A DNA stretch of 64,000 nucleotides from Amycolatopsis acidiphila (GCF_021391495.1 NZ_CP090063.1:3596001-3660000); one strand, 5' to 3'. Positions 1-9,324 are shown, counted from the first letter of the stretch. Notes: generated from the sequence alone by a model not told the origin. Numbers and translations: made by a program.

Positions 1-467
1 CGGACCGGTTCGGCACCGTCCCGGCTGACCAGGCGCGTGTCGAGATCGAGCCGGCCGCCGGGCAGCGGCAGGGCGCGCGCGGTGTCCAGGTGCCGACGGC
101 GCAGGGCACGCAGCCGCGCGAGCAACTCGTCGATGTCGAACGGTTTCGCGAGGTAGTCCTCGGCGCCGGCGTCGAGCCCGACCACGCGGTCGGCGGGGTT
201 GCCGAGTGCGGAGAGGATCAGCGTGGGTGTCACCACCCCGCGGCCGCGCAGCCGCGCGAGCAGGTCCAGCCCGTCGACGGCGGGCAGCCCGCGGTCGAGC
301 AGCAGCACGTCGTAGCCGCGGGTGAGTCCCAGGTGGAGGCCGCGCTGGCCGTCGGCGGCCTCGTCGACCTCGTAGCCCTCCTCGGCCAGCAGCCGGGTGA
401 GCATGGCCAGCAGCTGCGGGTCGTCCTCGACCACCAGTACCCGTGGGGCCGTCTCCGGGCCGTTCAT
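1..467 (-). CDS. OmpR-type response regulator, 3' end outside window
   Basis: Two-component response regulator, presumably a DNA-binding transcription factor. The visible 155 residues hold a receiver domain: acidic pair D15/D16, phospho-acceptor D58 in LLLDRGLPAVDG, and the conserved lysine in the AKPF motif. After it comes the linker that begins an OmpR/PhoB winged-helix domain. The window edge cuts the effector domain. The ATG at 465-467 overlaps the apbE stop by four bases (ATGA), so it is the last visible gene of the flavin-transfer operon and is probably co-translated. A sensor kinase would be expected just outside the window. Its signal is unknown; control of the redox operon is an inference from linkage. 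Confidence 0.88.
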   Translation of the reverse strand, partial: MNGPETAPRVLVVEDDPQLLAMLTRLLAEEGYEVDEAADGQRGLHLGLTRGYDVLLLDRGLPAVDGLDLLARLRGRGVVTPTLILSALGNPADRVVGLDAGAEDYLAKPFDIDELLARLRALRRRHLDTARALPLPGGRLDLDTRLVSRDGAEPV

Positions 468-1192
468 GACGCCATTGTGCCTGGTGGGACCAGCAGGTCG
501 GCCAGCGCGGGCGAGCGGTGCACCCGGCGTCCGGCGTCGATGGCGTGCACCAGGCAGCCAGGCTGGGCCGCCGCCCAGGCGATCCCGTCGCGACCGAGGG
601 CGAAGGCGGCTGTGGAGACGGCGTCGGCGGTGGTGAGGTCTGCGGTGACGACGGTGAGGCTGACCAGCTCGCGCGCGGGAAGTCCGGTGCGGCCGTCGAT
701 GATGTGCTCGCCGCGTTCGTAGCTGCCGGAGGTCGCGACGGCGAGGTCCCGGACCGCGAGCACGGCGCACACCGCCATCGGCTGGTCGGGGTGGCGGATG
801 CCGACCGACCAGGTGCGGCCCGTCGCGATCACGTCACCACCGGCGTTGAGGCAGAACTCGGCCACCCCGGCGGCACGCAGGAGGTCGGCCGCGCGCTGCG
901 CCGCCCAGCCTTTGACGACGCCGGAAGGATCGAAACCGCGCCCGGGCAAGCGGGCGCGGAAGGCTCCGCCGGTCAGCCGTTCGTAGGTCCGGCACAACTC
1001 CAGGATCTCTCCCATCTCGGCGCTGTGCGGCCCGGCGGGATCGAACCGGGCGACCTCGCTGTGGTCGCGGAACGGGCTGAACCGCCGGTCCACCTCGTGC
1101 AGCCAGGCGAACGCCTGCTCGGCGGCGTCCACCTCGCCACGCGGAAGGTCGAGTGAGATGGGCAGGCCCATGATCTGGCGCACCAGACGCAT
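464..1192 (-). CDS. apbE: FAD:protein FMN transferase (ApbE family)
   Basis: ApbE attaches FMN from FAD covalently to a threonine of FMN-binding domains, outside the membrane or in its targets. The 242-residue product shows the family motifs: an N-terminal segment ending in a D-x-x-F-S-P-F type stretch, NAGGDV in the middle, TSGSYERG and then IIDGRTG, which supply nucleotide and metal contacts. I take the ATG at 1190-1192 because it overlaps the upstream stop (TGATG); a TTG lies one codon earlier. It is slightly shorter than the usual 300 or so residues, and no signal peptide is evident. It directly follows the gene for its probable substrate, the FMN-binding protein, and precedes the response regulator. 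Confidence 0.9.
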   Translation of the reverse strand: MRLVRQIMGLPISLDLPRGEVDAAEQAFAWLHEVDRRFSPFRDHSEVARFDPAGPHSAEMGEILELCRTYERLTGGAFRARLPGRGFDPSGVVKGWAAQRAADLLRAAGVAEFCLNAGGDVIATGRTWSVGIRHPDQPMAVCAVLAVRDLAVATSGSYERGEHIIDGRTGLPARELVSLTVVTADLTTADAVSTAAFALGRDGIAWAAAQPGCLVHAIDAGRRVHRSPALADLLVPPGTMAS

Positions 1193-1617
1193 CAATGCCC
1201 CTTCGCGTCCAAGGCGCCCTGCAGGGACTGGGCGTAGGCGTCGCTGGTCGCGGTGGCGCCGGAGACGGTGTCGATGTGCGCGCTCTGCGCCTGCAGGACT
1301 TCCTCGCGCAGCGTCGGCGCGGCGGCGTTTGCGATGCGCTGGCTGTGCCGGTCGCCGGGTTCGTCGATCAGGGCGACATCGGCGATCCGGGTACCGGTGA
1401 AGGTCACGCGGACCTGGTAGGGGCCGTAGTCGCTGTCGACCACCGGACCGTCCACAACCGGCTGTCCACCGGGGACCGGTGGGGCGGAGGAGGTGGACGG
1501 GGCGGCAGGAGGCGCCGGGGACGCGAGGGGTTGCACGAGGGCGTGCGTCGATTGGTAACGCAGCAACGGCAGGGCGGCTGCGATGCCCAGCAGCGCCACG
1601 ACGAGGGTTCTGCGCAT
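1192..1617 (-). CDS. Exported FMN-binding domain protein
   Basis: A 141-residue protein with an N-terminal signal or anchor helix (about residues 4-18), a Pro/Ala/Ser-rich linker to about residue 55, and a C-terminal FMN-binding domain. The motif DTVSGATATS is the flavinylation signature; T124 is the expected attachment site for FMN transferred by ApbE. The ATG at 1615-1617 sits 11 bases after the membrane reductase stop. It likely receives electrons from that membrane flavohaem protein on the outer face of the membrane, as in actinobacterial extracytoplasmic flavin-transfer systems. The role is inferred from domain and context; the final electron acceptor is unknown. Confidence 0.85.
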   Translation of the reverse strand: MRRTLVVALLGIAAALPLLRYQSTHALVQPLASPAPPAAPSTSSAPPVPGGQPVVDGPVVDSDYGPYQVRVTFTGTRIADVALIDEPGDRHSQRIANAAAPTLREEVLQAQSAHIDTVSGATATSDAYAQSLQGALDAKGH

Positions 1618-1628
1618 CAGGGCTCCAT

Positions 1629-3002
1629 TCACGCGGCGAAGGCGAAGCGTTCGGTGTGGCACTGCTCCGCGGGCACGGCCAGTTCGGTGAGCGTGCGCCG
1701 GACCGCGTCCGTCATCCCGGGCGGCCCGCACAGGTAGACGTCGCGGCGGCGGACGTCGGGCACCATCGCGTGGAGGTGCCGGGGGCCCAGCACCGGGCCG
1801 AAGCGGCCGACCCCGGTGGACGGCCCGAGGACGAGGAACATGCGGGCGCTGCACCGGGAGGCCAGCCGCCGCAGCTCGTCGGCGAGCACGGCGCTGTCGG
1901 CGGTACTCGCCCGGTAGATCAGGGCGATGTCGTCGCGTTGGCGGGCGAACTCCTCCAGCAGCGCCCGCACCGGTGTCACCCCGACGCCGCCGGCGATCAG
2001 CAGCACCCGGCGCCGCGTGCGGCGTTGCGCGGTGAACGCGCCATACGGACCCTCGGCGAACACCCGGGTGCCTGGCCGGACGTGCTGCAGCCACCCGCTG
2101 CCGTCACCGAGCGCCTTGACCGTGATCCGCAGGCGGCGCCCGTCGGGCATCGCGGACAGCGAGTAGGGATGCGCCTCCCACCAGTGGGCGGGGGTGAGGA
2201 AACGCCACAGGAAGAACTGCCCGGCCCGCGCCGGCAGGGCGTCGAGTGCGTGGCCGGTGATCACCAGCGACACGACATCGTCGGCTTCTCGTACCACCGA
2301 CTCCACGCGCAGCCGGTGCCGCAGGTTCCGCGCGAGCGGCAGCCCGATCCGGGACACCGCGACGAGGCCGAGCGCCGCGCCGTAGAGCGTCCACCAGTAC
2401 AGGCGGCCGAGGGGCGCGCCGGTGAAGTCCTGGCCGACGGTGACCTGGTGCAGGAACCCGAGCACCACCGCGAGGTAGGCGAGCAGGTGGACGAGGTGCC
2501 ATGACTCGTAGCGCAACCGCCTTCGCGCCGCGCGCGCCGAGGTCACACCGACCGCGACGAGCAGGACGAACGCGATCGTCGCCAGTAGCACGTCCTGGGT
2601 GTGGAACACGAGCGTGCCCATCTCGGCGAGCACCGGTGAGCCGTCTTGTCCCGCGTAACCGAGAACGATGAACACGACGTGCGCGACGAGCAGCCACAGC
2701 ACCCAGAAGCCCGTCCACCGGTGCCACAACGTCAGCCGGTCGAGCCCCAGGCGGCTCTCCAGCCAGGGCAGCCGTGAGATCAGCACCAGCTGGAGGACCA
2801 GCGCGAGCGCGCCGTAGAGACCGGTGAGGCGGCCCAGCGCGGTCAGCATCCCGCCGGGCGCGCTGAGCTCGTGGCCCAGGACGAACAGGTCGGTGACCCA
2901 CGCCGCGTTGAGCCCCAGCAGCGCGAACAACCACCATCTCGCGTTCACGAAGCCCAGTCTCGGCGCCGTTTCTGGGTGAAATTTTGGAGAGCCCCGCTCC
3001 AA
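1629..3002 (-). CDS. Ferric-reductase-like transmembrane flavoprotein
   Basis: A 457-residue fusion of a ferric-reductase-like membrane domain (about six helices, residues 25-230) and a cytoplasmic ferredoxin-NADP reductase module. Histidine-rich helices (WHRWTGFWVLWLLVAHVV and SWHLVHLLAYL) look like haem ligands. HPYSLS is the FAD motif, IAGGVGVTPVRALL the pyridine-nucleotide loop, and CGPPGM the C-terminal nucleotide motif. It should move electrons from NAD(P)H through FAD and haem across the membrane, probably to the FMN-binding protein next to it. The TTG at 3000-3002 has a GGGAG box five bases upstream; a GTG at 2946-2948 is the alternative and would leave a larger divergent promoter region. 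First gene of the operon. Confidence 0.88.
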   Translation of the reverse strand: MERGSPKFHPETAPRLGFVNARWWLFALLGLNAAWVTDLFVLGHELSAPGGMLTALGRLTGLYGALALVLQLVLISRLPWLESRLGLDRLTLWHRWTGFWVLWLLVAHVVFIVLGYAGQDGSPVLAEMGTLVFHTQDVLLATIAFVLLVAVGVTSARAARRRLRYESWHLVHLLAYLAVVLGFLHQVTVGQDFTGAPLGRLYWWTLYGAALGLVAVSRIGLPLARNLRHRLRVESVVREADDVVSLVITGHALDALPARAGQFFLWRFLTPAHWWEAHPYSLSAMPDGRRLRITVKALGDGSGWLQHVRPGTRVFAEGPYGAFTAQRRTRRRVLLIAGGVGVTPVRALLEEFARQRDDIALIYRASTADSAVLADELRRLASRCSARMFLVLGPSTGVGRFGPVLGPRHLHAMVPDVRRRDVYLCGPPGMTDAVRRTLTELAVPAEQCHTERFAFAA

Positions 3003-3061
3003 GAAAGCTCCCAGGAACTCCCGGCAGGCTCTGCCGTGTCCATCGCACGAACGGGAGCTCG

Positions 3062-3571
3062 ATGCCTGTCTTCATCTCCGGCCTGCCGCTGCACGTACTG
3101 GTCGTGCACGCTGTGGTCGTGTTGGTGCCGCTGTCCGTGCTGGCCGCCCTCACTGTCACGGTGTGGCCGGCCGCGCGCCGCCGCTACGGCTGGGTCGCCG
3201 TCGGCGTCACCGCTGCCGCGACCGCGTGCATCCCCATCGCGACCAGCAGCGGCGAGGACCTGCGGGACCGCCTGGTCCCCACCGCGCTGATCCGCCAGCA
3301 CGCGCACCTCGGCGATCAGCTGCTGATCTTCGTCGCCGCGTTGCTGGTGGTGCTCACGGCCCTGGTGTGGTTCGCCCGGCGCCCGCCGCGGGAGGCGCCC
3401 GGCGCGGCTCGGCGTCCGATGCGCGCGCTGGTGCCGGTGCTCATGGTCCTCACCATCGGACTCGCCGCGGTGTCCGTGGTGCAGGTCGTGCGGATCGGTG
3501 ACTCCGGAGCCCGCGCCGCCTGGAGCGGCGTGCAGTACACCGCTCCACAGCACCAGGGCGGTGCGGGCTGA
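3062..3571 (+). CDS. DUF2231 family membrane protein
   Basis: A 169-residue membrane protein with four predicted helices in two hairpins, separated by a loop containing SSGEDL and a conserved-looking HAHLGD segment. It resembles the DUF2231 family of small actinobacterial membrane proteins, some of which have haem-like histidine pairs; no function is established. The ATG follows GGGAG at four bases. It is divergent from the flavin-transfer operon with only about 60-113 bases between them, so the two may share a control region and a redox theme. Its stop lies 22 bases before the convergent methyltransferase stop, with no clear terminator hairpin. Confidence 0.7.
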   Translation: MPVFISGLPLHVLVVHAVVVLVPLSVLAALTVTVWPAARRRYGWVAVGVTAAATACIPIATSSGEDLRDRLVPTALIRQHAHLGDQLLIFVAALLVVLTALVWFARRPPREAPGAARRPMRALVPVLMVLTIGLAAVSVVQVVRIGDSGARAAWSGVQYTAPQHQGGAG

Positions 3572-3592
3572 GGCGATGGCGAGCGGCCGGTG

Positions 3593-4513
3593 CTACTTCG
3601 TGGTCTTGCCGAGGGCGCCGCCGACGTAGAGCATGTCGCCCATGCGCATGTAGTCGTCTTCGAGGGGCGGAAGGTCGTTGGCGGCGAGCAGGTCCCGGAT
3701 GGTGATTCCCTCCAGCGCCCAGCCGCGGTCCGCCAGGTAGGGAGCCGCCTCGTTGCGCGCACCGAAATAGCGCAGCCTCGTCATGTCGGGAGCGAAACTG
3801 TGCGCACGCCAGCGTTCGGAGATGCGGTGCAGGCTTTCCTTCGTCTTGTCCTCCTCGCCCGGTTGCGGGTTGGGCCTGCTTTCGGTGGCCACCCGGCTTC
3901 CCGGCGCGCTGAGTTCGGTGATGGTGTCCAGCAGGCGGTCCTGCGCCTCGGGCGGCAGATAGCCCAGCAGGCCTTCGGCGCTCCACGCGGTCGGCCGGGC
4001 CGGCTCGAATCCGGCGGTGCGCAGGGCGGTGGGCCAATCGTCGCGCAGATCGGCCGCGGCCACTCTCCGGTCGGCGGTGGGCGCCGCGCCCAGCTCCGCC
4101 AGTGTGCGGGTCTTGAACTCGATGACCTGCGGCTGGTCGAGCTCGTACACCACGGTCCCGGTCGGCCAGGGCAGCCGGTACGCGCGGGAACCCAGCCCCG
4201 AGGCCAGGATCACGACCTGCGCGACGCCCGCGTTCGTCGCATCGAGGAAGAACTCGTCGTAGAACTTGGCACGTACCTTGGCCACGTCGATGAATACCTG
4301 CTCGACCAAGCCGTCGGGGGGCACTTCGCCCGTCGCCAGCCGGGTGAGGAGGTCCACGCCGACCGCCCGGACGAGCGGTTCGGCGAACGGGTCGTCGATG
4401 AGCGAACGATCCGCGCGGGTCGCTATCGCCCGGGCGGCCGCGGCCATGGTGGCGGTCGCGCCGACGCTGGACGCCAGGTCCCAGGTGTCCCCGTCGTGTC
4501 TGGAGGAACTCAT
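3593..4513 (-). CDS. Class I SAM-dependent methyltransferase (TIGR00027-like)
   Basis: A 306-residue protein of the actinobacterial family related to leucine carboxyl methyltransferases (Mycobacterium-type putative SAM-methyltransferases). Features are the N-terminal SSVGATATM region, a [13 protein letters not shown] segment, the SAM-binding [15 protein letters not shown] loop, the acidic [11 protein letters not shown] strand, and [15 protein letters not shown] in the middle. The ATG at 4511-4513 is preferred over upstream in-frame codons because family similarity begins there. The substrate is unknown. A 159-base gap separates it from the upstream CoA transferase, so it may be a separate unit or the distal gene of that operon. 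Confidence 0.85.
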   Translation of the reverse strand: MSSSRHDGDTWDLASSVGATATMAAAARAIATRADRSLIDDPFAEPLVRAVGVDLLTRLATGEVPPDGLVEQVFIDVAKVRAKFYDEFFLDATNAGVAQVVILASGLGSRAYRLPWPTGTVVYELDQPQVIEFKTRTLAELGAAPTADRRVAAADLRDDWPTALRTAGFEPARPTAWSAEGLLGYLPPEAQDRLLDTITELSAPGSRVATESRPNPQPGEEDKTKESLHRISERWRAHSFAPDMTRLRYFGARNEAAPYLADRGWALEGITIRDLLAANDLPPLEDDYMRMGDMLYVGGALGKTTK

Positions 4514-4672
4514 CTTCTGCCCTGACTTTCCTGCATCCGTCGCACCTTCGGTTTTCCGTCGTCTTGCCAGTCGCGTCAGTTCCACCTTCGAGGTGCGCAC
4601 GCCGCCCAGGATGCGGTGCCGAGGTGTCCCAGGCCGCAGCACGACGTCCCCGGTGGATCGAACGAGCCCGTC

Positions 4673-5668
4673 TCATCGCCGGGGCGGAGCGGGCGCGAGC
4701 GGGCGAAGCAGGGCCGCCGGCAGCGGCAGGCAGCTCGGCCCGCCATCCGCCGGGAAGCGCAGCCCGATCTGCTCCCGGGCGGCCGGGTCCGCGGTGGCAT
4801 CGGCGGGGCCGAGAGGCAGGTCGTGCTTCTCGGCGAGGGCGACCACTTCGGCCACGGTCAGCCGTGCCACGTCCCGTTCGAGTCTGTCCCGGATCTCCGC
4901 CCCCCGGCGCCTGCGGTCGCCGTAGGCCGCCAGCCCGGGCTCGGTGGCCCAGTCGGTCCAGCCGAGCGCCACGCAGAGACGCGCCCACATCGCGTCCTCG
5001 AGCAGGGCGATCACCACGCGGCCGCCGTCGGCGGTGCGGAGGGTGCCGTAGGTGGGTTCCGGGCCCGGTTCCAGTGCCGAGGGTTTGACCCTGGCCCAGG
5101 CCACCGCGGCGTCGAGCATGCTCAGGTCGAGGTGGCAGCCCTCCCCGGCGTGCCAGGCCGCGGTGATCGCGAGCGCCGCGGAGCTCCCGGTGGCCAGGTC
5201 GACCCAGGGCACCCCGATGCGGGTCACGTCGCCGCCGTCGGTGAGGACCCCTGCCATCGCCTGCAGGGAGATGTCGTGGGTGGGGTGGCGGGCGAGCGGG
5301 CCGGTCTGCCCGGCACCGCTGATCGAGCAGTAGACCAGCCGTGGCCGGATCGCGTGCAGCGTTTCGGCGTCGCAGCCGAGCCGGGCGGCTACCCCGGGCC
5401 GGAAGCCCTCGACGAACACGTCGTGTCCGCGGACCAGCTCGTGCAGGCGCCGGCGGTCCTCGTCCGTCTTCAGGTCCAGCACCACGCTGGTCTTGCCCGC
5501 GTTGGCGTTCTCGAACATCTCGGGATCGAGGTGGCGGGCGGCGTCCCCGGCCGGTGGTTCGATCTTGGTGACTTCGGCGCCGAGCGCGGCGAGAAGCAAG
5601 GTGGCGTAGGGGCCGGGCAGCTGCTGGCTAAGGTCGAGCACCCGCATGCCGTGCAGTGGGGCGCTCAC
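4673..5668 (-). CDS. CaiB/BaiF family III CoA transferase
   Basis: Family III CoA transferases move CoA between an acyl-CoA and a free acid. Visible hallmarks are the N-terminal RVLDLSQQLPGPYAT, the G-AEVTKIEPP strand, VFVEGFRPGV, and THDISLQAMAG, where D132 falls at the position of the family catalytic aspartate. At 331 residues it is shorter than the usual 380-400, and the C-terminal part is compact. The GTG start overlaps the alcohol dehydrogenase stop by four bases, so it is translationally coupled and is the last clear gene of the CoA-catabolic operon. Confidence 0.88.
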   Translation of the reverse strand: MSAPLHGMRVLDLSQQLPGPYATLLLAALGAEVTKIEPPAGDAARHLDPEMFENANAGKTSVVLDLKTDEDRRRLHELVRGHDVFVEGFRPGVAARLGCDAETLHAIRPRLVYCSISGAGQTGPLARHPTHDISLQAMAGVLTDGGDVTRIGVPWVDLATGSSAALAITAAWHAGEGCHLDLSMLDAAVAWARVKPSALEPGPEPTYGTLRTADGGRVVIALLEDAMWARLCVALGWTDWATEPGLAAYGDRRRRGAEIRDRLERDVARLTVAEVVALAEKHDLPLGPADATADPAAREQIGLRFPADGGPSCLPLPAALLRPLAPAPPRR

Positions 5669-6717
5669 GGGACCAGCACCGCCCGCCCGGTCACCTTGCG
5701 GCGTTCGACGGCCTCGTGGGCTCGGGCCGCCTCATCGAGCGGCCAGGTCTGGGCCGCGACGGGCGTCACGGCGCCCGAGGCGACGAGTTCGACGGCGGCG
5801 GCGAGGTCGGTCGTGTCGGCGTGGGCGGATCCGTGGATGGTGAGCTCCTTGAGGATCGACAGGCCTGGTTCCAGCGGCAGCGTGGCCGGCTCGGTGTTGC
5901 CGACCAGGACCAGCTGCCCCCTGGGGCCGAGCGCGCGCAGGGCGAGGGGGAAGGTCGGGCCGCCGGTCAGCTCGATCGCCACGTCCGCACCGCGCCGGCC
6001 GCCCAGGTCACGGACACAGTCCCGGACAGCACGGACGTCCGGGGAGACGAGCACGGCGTCGGCGCCCAGGTCGAGCAGCGCCTTCTCCTTCGCGGGCGAC
6101 CCGGTCAGCGCGACGACCGTGGCCCCGAAATGGTGGGCGAGCTGCACGGCGTGGACGCCGACCCCGCCGCCGGCCCCGGTCACGACCACGAGGTCTCCCG
6201 CCCGGGTGCCGGCGCGTCGCAGGGCGCGCAGCCCGGTGCCCACCGCGCAGGACAGGATCGCGGCGGCGACGTCCGGGACGGAGTCGGGGACCGGCACCAC
6301 GTTGGCCGGCGTGGCGAGGACGTACTCGGAGTACCCCCCGGGGATGTCGTCACCGTAGAAGCCCGGGCCTTCCCGGCACAGCGTGGTGAGCCCGGCCGCG
6401 CACTCCGGGCAGTGCCCGCAGGGGATGCGCTGGACGAGCGCGACCCTGCGGTGCAGCAGATCGTCCGTCACCTCCACGCCGACACCGACGACCTCGCCCG
6501 CGATCTCGTGCCCGAGCACGGTGCCCCGGCCCGCCGAGAGCCGGCCACGGCGGGCGAGCAGGTCGTGCCCGCACACTCCGCACGCCCGGACCCGGATCAG
6601 CAGGTCGCCGGGCCCCGGCTGCGGGACCGGGCGGACGCCCGGGACGAGGACGTCGGGCGCCCCCGTCCCGTCGAGCGCGATGCAGCGCATCCGGTCGGGC
6701 GGGCTGGGCGTGGTCAT
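5665..6717 (-). CDS. Zinc-dependent alcohol dehydrogenase (MDR superfamily)
   Basis: A 350-residue medium-chain dehydrogenase that probably oxidises a hydroxyl on the pathway substrate using NAD(P). The N-terminal GroES-like domain has the catalytic zinc region CGVCGHD and GHEIAGEVVG, and a structural zinc site CGHCPECAAGLTTLC (C-x2-C-x2-C-x7-C). The Rossmann loop is VTGAGGGVGVHAVQLA. The ATG at 6715-6717 follows a GGAG box; an upstream in-frame extension lacks family similarity. It lies 43 bases after the MFS gene and overlaps the CaiB-type CoA transferase start. The substrate is unknown. Confidence 0.88.
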   Translation of the reverse strand: MTTPSPPDRMRCIALDGTGAPDVLVPGVRPVPQPGPGDLLIRVRACGVCGHDLLARRGRLSAGRGTVLGHEIAGEVVGVGVEVTDDLLHRRVALVQRIPCGHCPECAAGLTTLCREGPGFYGDDIPGGYSEYVLATPANVVPVPDSVPDVAAAILSCAVGTGLRALRRAGTRAGDLVVVTGAGGGVGVHAVQLAHHFGATVVALTGSPAKEKALLDLGADAVLVSPDVRAVRDCVRDLGGRRGADVAIELTGGPTFPLALRALGPRGQLVLVGNTEPATLPLEPGLSILKELTIHGSAHADTTDLAAAVELVASGAVTPVAAQTWPLDEAARAHEAVERRKVTGRAVLVP

Positions 6718-6760
6718 GGTCTGTCTCCAGTCGTGAGGACGGCTGCCACCGACGGCGGTG

Positions 6761-8137
6761 TCAGCGCGCCACATCGTGTTGTCCGCGGCGGGATTCCTGC
6801 CCGGCGTTCAGCACGGCCAGCCGGCGGTCCTGGACGGCATCGTGCTCGAGCAGGAGATTGCGGCCCGCTGTCTCGGGCATCATGAGGAACAGGACGATCA
6901 GGCTGAACAGGGACACCCCGGCGAGGAAGAATCCCGGCGAGAAGTCCAACCCGGTACCCGCGACCAGCGCCGCGGCGACGAGGGGGCCGAAACCGGAGGG
7001 CGGGCCGACGCCGAGGTTGAAGCCCAGCGAACCGCTCGTCAGCCGGGTCGACGCCGGGAACAGCTCGATCATCACGAGCGACGTGTTGGCGTTGATCGGC
7101 GCCTGGATGATCGCGTAGATCACGAACGCCAGCAGGATCAGGGCGACGTTGCCGGTCGACAACAGCATGAACATCGGCACGGCGAGCACCACGTGGCCCA
7201 CGCAGCCCAACAGGATGGTACGACGGCGTCCGAAGCGGTCCGAGAGCCGTCCGGCGATCGGGCACAGCACGGCGTAGACCGCCAGGCCGATGGCGGTGAG
7301 CAGGGCGGCCTCGACCTTGGGGAGCTTCACCGTGGTGGAGAGGAAGGTGACCAGGTAGGAGGTCAGGTAGTACAGCCCCACGCCGCAGATCAGCGAGAAC
7401 GCGAAGGTGATCAGCAGCGGCCGCCACTGCCGGAGGTCGAAGGAGTCCCGCAGCCGGGCACGCGGGCGCTCGGCGTCCTGCTCGATCTGCCGGAAGACCG
7501 GGGTGTCCTCGAGCCGGCGGCGGATGTAGAGCCCGAGGGCGGCAAGCGGGGCGGCGACCAGGAACGGGATCCGCCACCCCCAGCTCCCGAGCTGGCCTGC
7601 GGTCAGCAGCGCGGCCAGGACCAGCGCGAACAGCGACCCCGCGATGAACCCCAGTGCGGCGGCCATCGACGGGTAGCTGCCACGCTGGCCGCGCAGACCC
7701 GGACCGGCCGTCTCGATGAGGAACGCTGAGCTCGCGCCCCACTCGCCGCCGACCGACAGCCCCTGCACACAGCGCAGCAGCACCAGCAGCACCGGGGCGG
7801 CGACCCCGAGGACGTCGTAGCCGGGCAGCAATCCGATGAGGGCGGTCGCGATCCCCATCACCGTGATGCTGATCGAGAGCGCCGTCCGCCGGCCGAGCCG
7901 GTCACCGATCCAGCCGAGCAGCACACCGCCGACGGGGCGCAGCAGGAACGCCACCCCGAACACCGCGAGGGACTGCAGCAGCTCGGAGGTGGCGTTCCCG
8001 GAGGGGAAGAACTTCGCCCCGATCGACGCGGCGAAGAAGCCGTAGACGGCGAAGTCGAAGTACTCCATGAAGTTGCCGATGACGCAGGCGAACGCGATCC
8101 GCCGTTGGTCGGCGGATGTGGGAACCGGGGTGGACAT
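6761..8137 (-). CDS. MFS transporter, metabolite:H+ symporter type
   Basis: A 458-residue, 12-helix major facilitator protein of the metabolite:H+ symporter group (ShiA/ProP/KgtP relatives). It shows GNFMEYFDFAVYGFFA in helix 1, GWIGDRLGRRTALS in the first cytoplasmic loop, RCVQGLSVGGEWG in helix 4 and GRLSDRFGRRRT in the matching second-half loop. These are signatures of importers for organic or aromatic acids driven by the proton gradient. It begins 10 bases after the stop of the lipocalin-like gene, within an operon of CoA-activation enzymes. The likely cargo is the carboxylic acid that the ligase activates; its identity is unknown. Confidence 0.88.
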   Translation of the reverse strand: MSTPVPTSADQRRIAFACVIGNFMEYFDFAVYGFFAASIGAKFFPSGNATSELLQSLAVFGVAFLLRPVGGVLLGWIGDRLGRRTALSISITVMGIATALIGLLPGYDVLGVAAPVLLVLLRCVQGLSVGGEWGASSAFLIETAGPGLRGQRGSYPSMAAALGFIAGSLFALVLAALLTAGQLGSWGWRIPFLVAAPLAALGLYIRRRLEDTPVFRQIEQDAERPRARLRDSFDLRQWRPLLITFAFSLICGVGLYYLTSYLVTFLSTTVKLPKVEAALLTAIGLAVYAVLCPIAGRLSDRFGRRRTILLGCVGHVVLAVPMFMLLSTGNVALILLAFVIYAIIQAPINANTSLVMIELFPASTRLTSGSLGFNLGVGPPSGFGPLVAAALVAGTGLDFSPGFFLAGVSLFSLIVLFLMMPETAGRNLLLEHDAVQDRRLAVLNAGQESRRGQHDVAR

Positions 8138-8147
8138 CGTTGTCTCC

Positions 8148-9305
8148 TCACCTGATGACCGAGTGCTGAAGGAAGTCCCAGCCGCGCCGTCGGGACACGC
8201 AGGCCTCGTAGGCCACCGGGTCGATGGTCTGGTAGATCCCCAGGACGCTGGTGCCGTCGTCTCGGGTGACCCGGCAGAGGTGTTCGTCGAGCCCGCGGAC
8301 GCCGATGCGGGTTTCGGGGCGGGTGAGGTCGAGCGTCTCGCCCTCGGTCATGTCCGGGCCGTCGTAGCCGCCCTGGTGGATGTCGCCGCCGGGGGTCCCG
8401 CCGTACATGCCGCACCGCAGGTAGGCGGTCTGCTGGCCGATCTTCTCGTAGTGCAGCTGGGCCTTCTCGCCCGTGTCGAAGCGGTAGTCCACGACGCCCT
8501 CGGCGAACACCTGGGTGTCGGGCTCGAACCGCAGGCGCCGGGTGGGCTTGAGGACCTTCGCGCAGCCCTTGCGTTCGTCGCCGAAGGGGTAGTAGAGGCG
8601 GTCGCCCCAGATCGTCCAGTCGTCGAAGGCGACGAAGGCGTTGCCGTTGGTGCCCACGTGCAGCCGCCCGCCCAGCGACATCGCGGGGCCGCCGACGCCG
8701 CGCCCGGTTCCCCAGTGGCGGTCCCGCGTGCCGGCGGAACCGGGGGAGAGGGTGATCCGTTCGCCGTCGACCTCGACCCAGCCGGTGACCTCGCCGAAGC
8801 ACTCGAATCCGCTGGTGACGTCGTTGCGGCGGCCCGGCGGGGTGCCCGCGGCCGAGTTCGAGAGCGGCTCGCGGAAGACCTGACGGGTGGTGTCGGTGAA
8901 GGTGAGGTCGTACGCGATGCCCCATTCGTTGGGTTCGAGCACATAGCGCCACTCGCGCAGGCCGCGCACGATGACCGGGGCGATCGGACCGATCTTCAGG
9001 TCGGCGCGGTCCGCGCCGATCCGGCGGAAGCTGCGCACGGCGGTGTGCCGCCCGCGCACGTTGACGATCGCGTAGGCCTCGGCGCGGTCGAGGTTCGGGT
9101 AGAAACTGCCGCCGGTGGCTACCACGACGTCGCTGCTGGCGTCGTGGGAGACCATCCAGTAGCGCTCGTAGGCCCGCGGGTCACCGGTCCACATGACCCG
9201 GACCGGGTCCGGGGTCTGGTGGACCAGGAAGTCGTCGAGCGGGGACAGCGGGAACTGCTCGGCGAAGTGCTCGTCGTCCGCGCTGAGGCCGGGGTGGCCG
9301 CTCAT
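8148..9305 (-). CDS. Uncharacterised DUF7064/AttH-lipocalin-like protein
   Basis: A 385-residue soluble, beta-rich protein without signal peptide. I do not recognise a characterised homologue. The central GTRDRHWGTGRG motif resembles the RDHxWGxR signature of AttH/CrtC-like two-lobed lipocalin folds and of DUF7064-type proteins found beside acyl-CoA catabolic genes. Trp and Gly residues are abundant. The ATG at 9303-9305 is preceded by AAAGGCGAG; an earlier GTG adds 12 unsupported residues. It sits between the DUF6285-like gene and the MFS importer with short gaps. Such folds may act on bulky hydrophobic substrates such as terpenoids or sterols, but that is only a hint. Confidence 0.6.
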   Translation of the reverse strand: MSGHPGLSADDEHFAEQFPLSPLDDFLVHQTPDPVRVMWTGDPRAYERYWMVSHDASSDVVVATGGSFYPNLDRAEAYAIVNVRGRHTAVRSFRRIGADRADLKIGPIAPVIVRGLREWRYVLEPNEWGIAYDLTFTDTTRQVFREPLSNSAAGTPPGRRNDVTSGFECFGEVTGWVEVDGERITLSPGSAGTRDRHWGTGRGVGGPAMSLGGRLHVGTNGNAFVAFDDWTIWGDRLYYPFGDERKGCAKVLKPTRRLRFEPDTQVFAEGVVDYRFDTGEKAQLHYEKIGQQTAYLRCGMYGGTPGGDIHQGGYDGPDMTEGETLDLTRPETRIGVRGLDEHLCRVTRDDGTSVLGIYQTIDPVAYEACVSRRRGWDFLQHSVIR

Positions 9306-9324
9306 GTGCTCGCCTTTCTGCACG

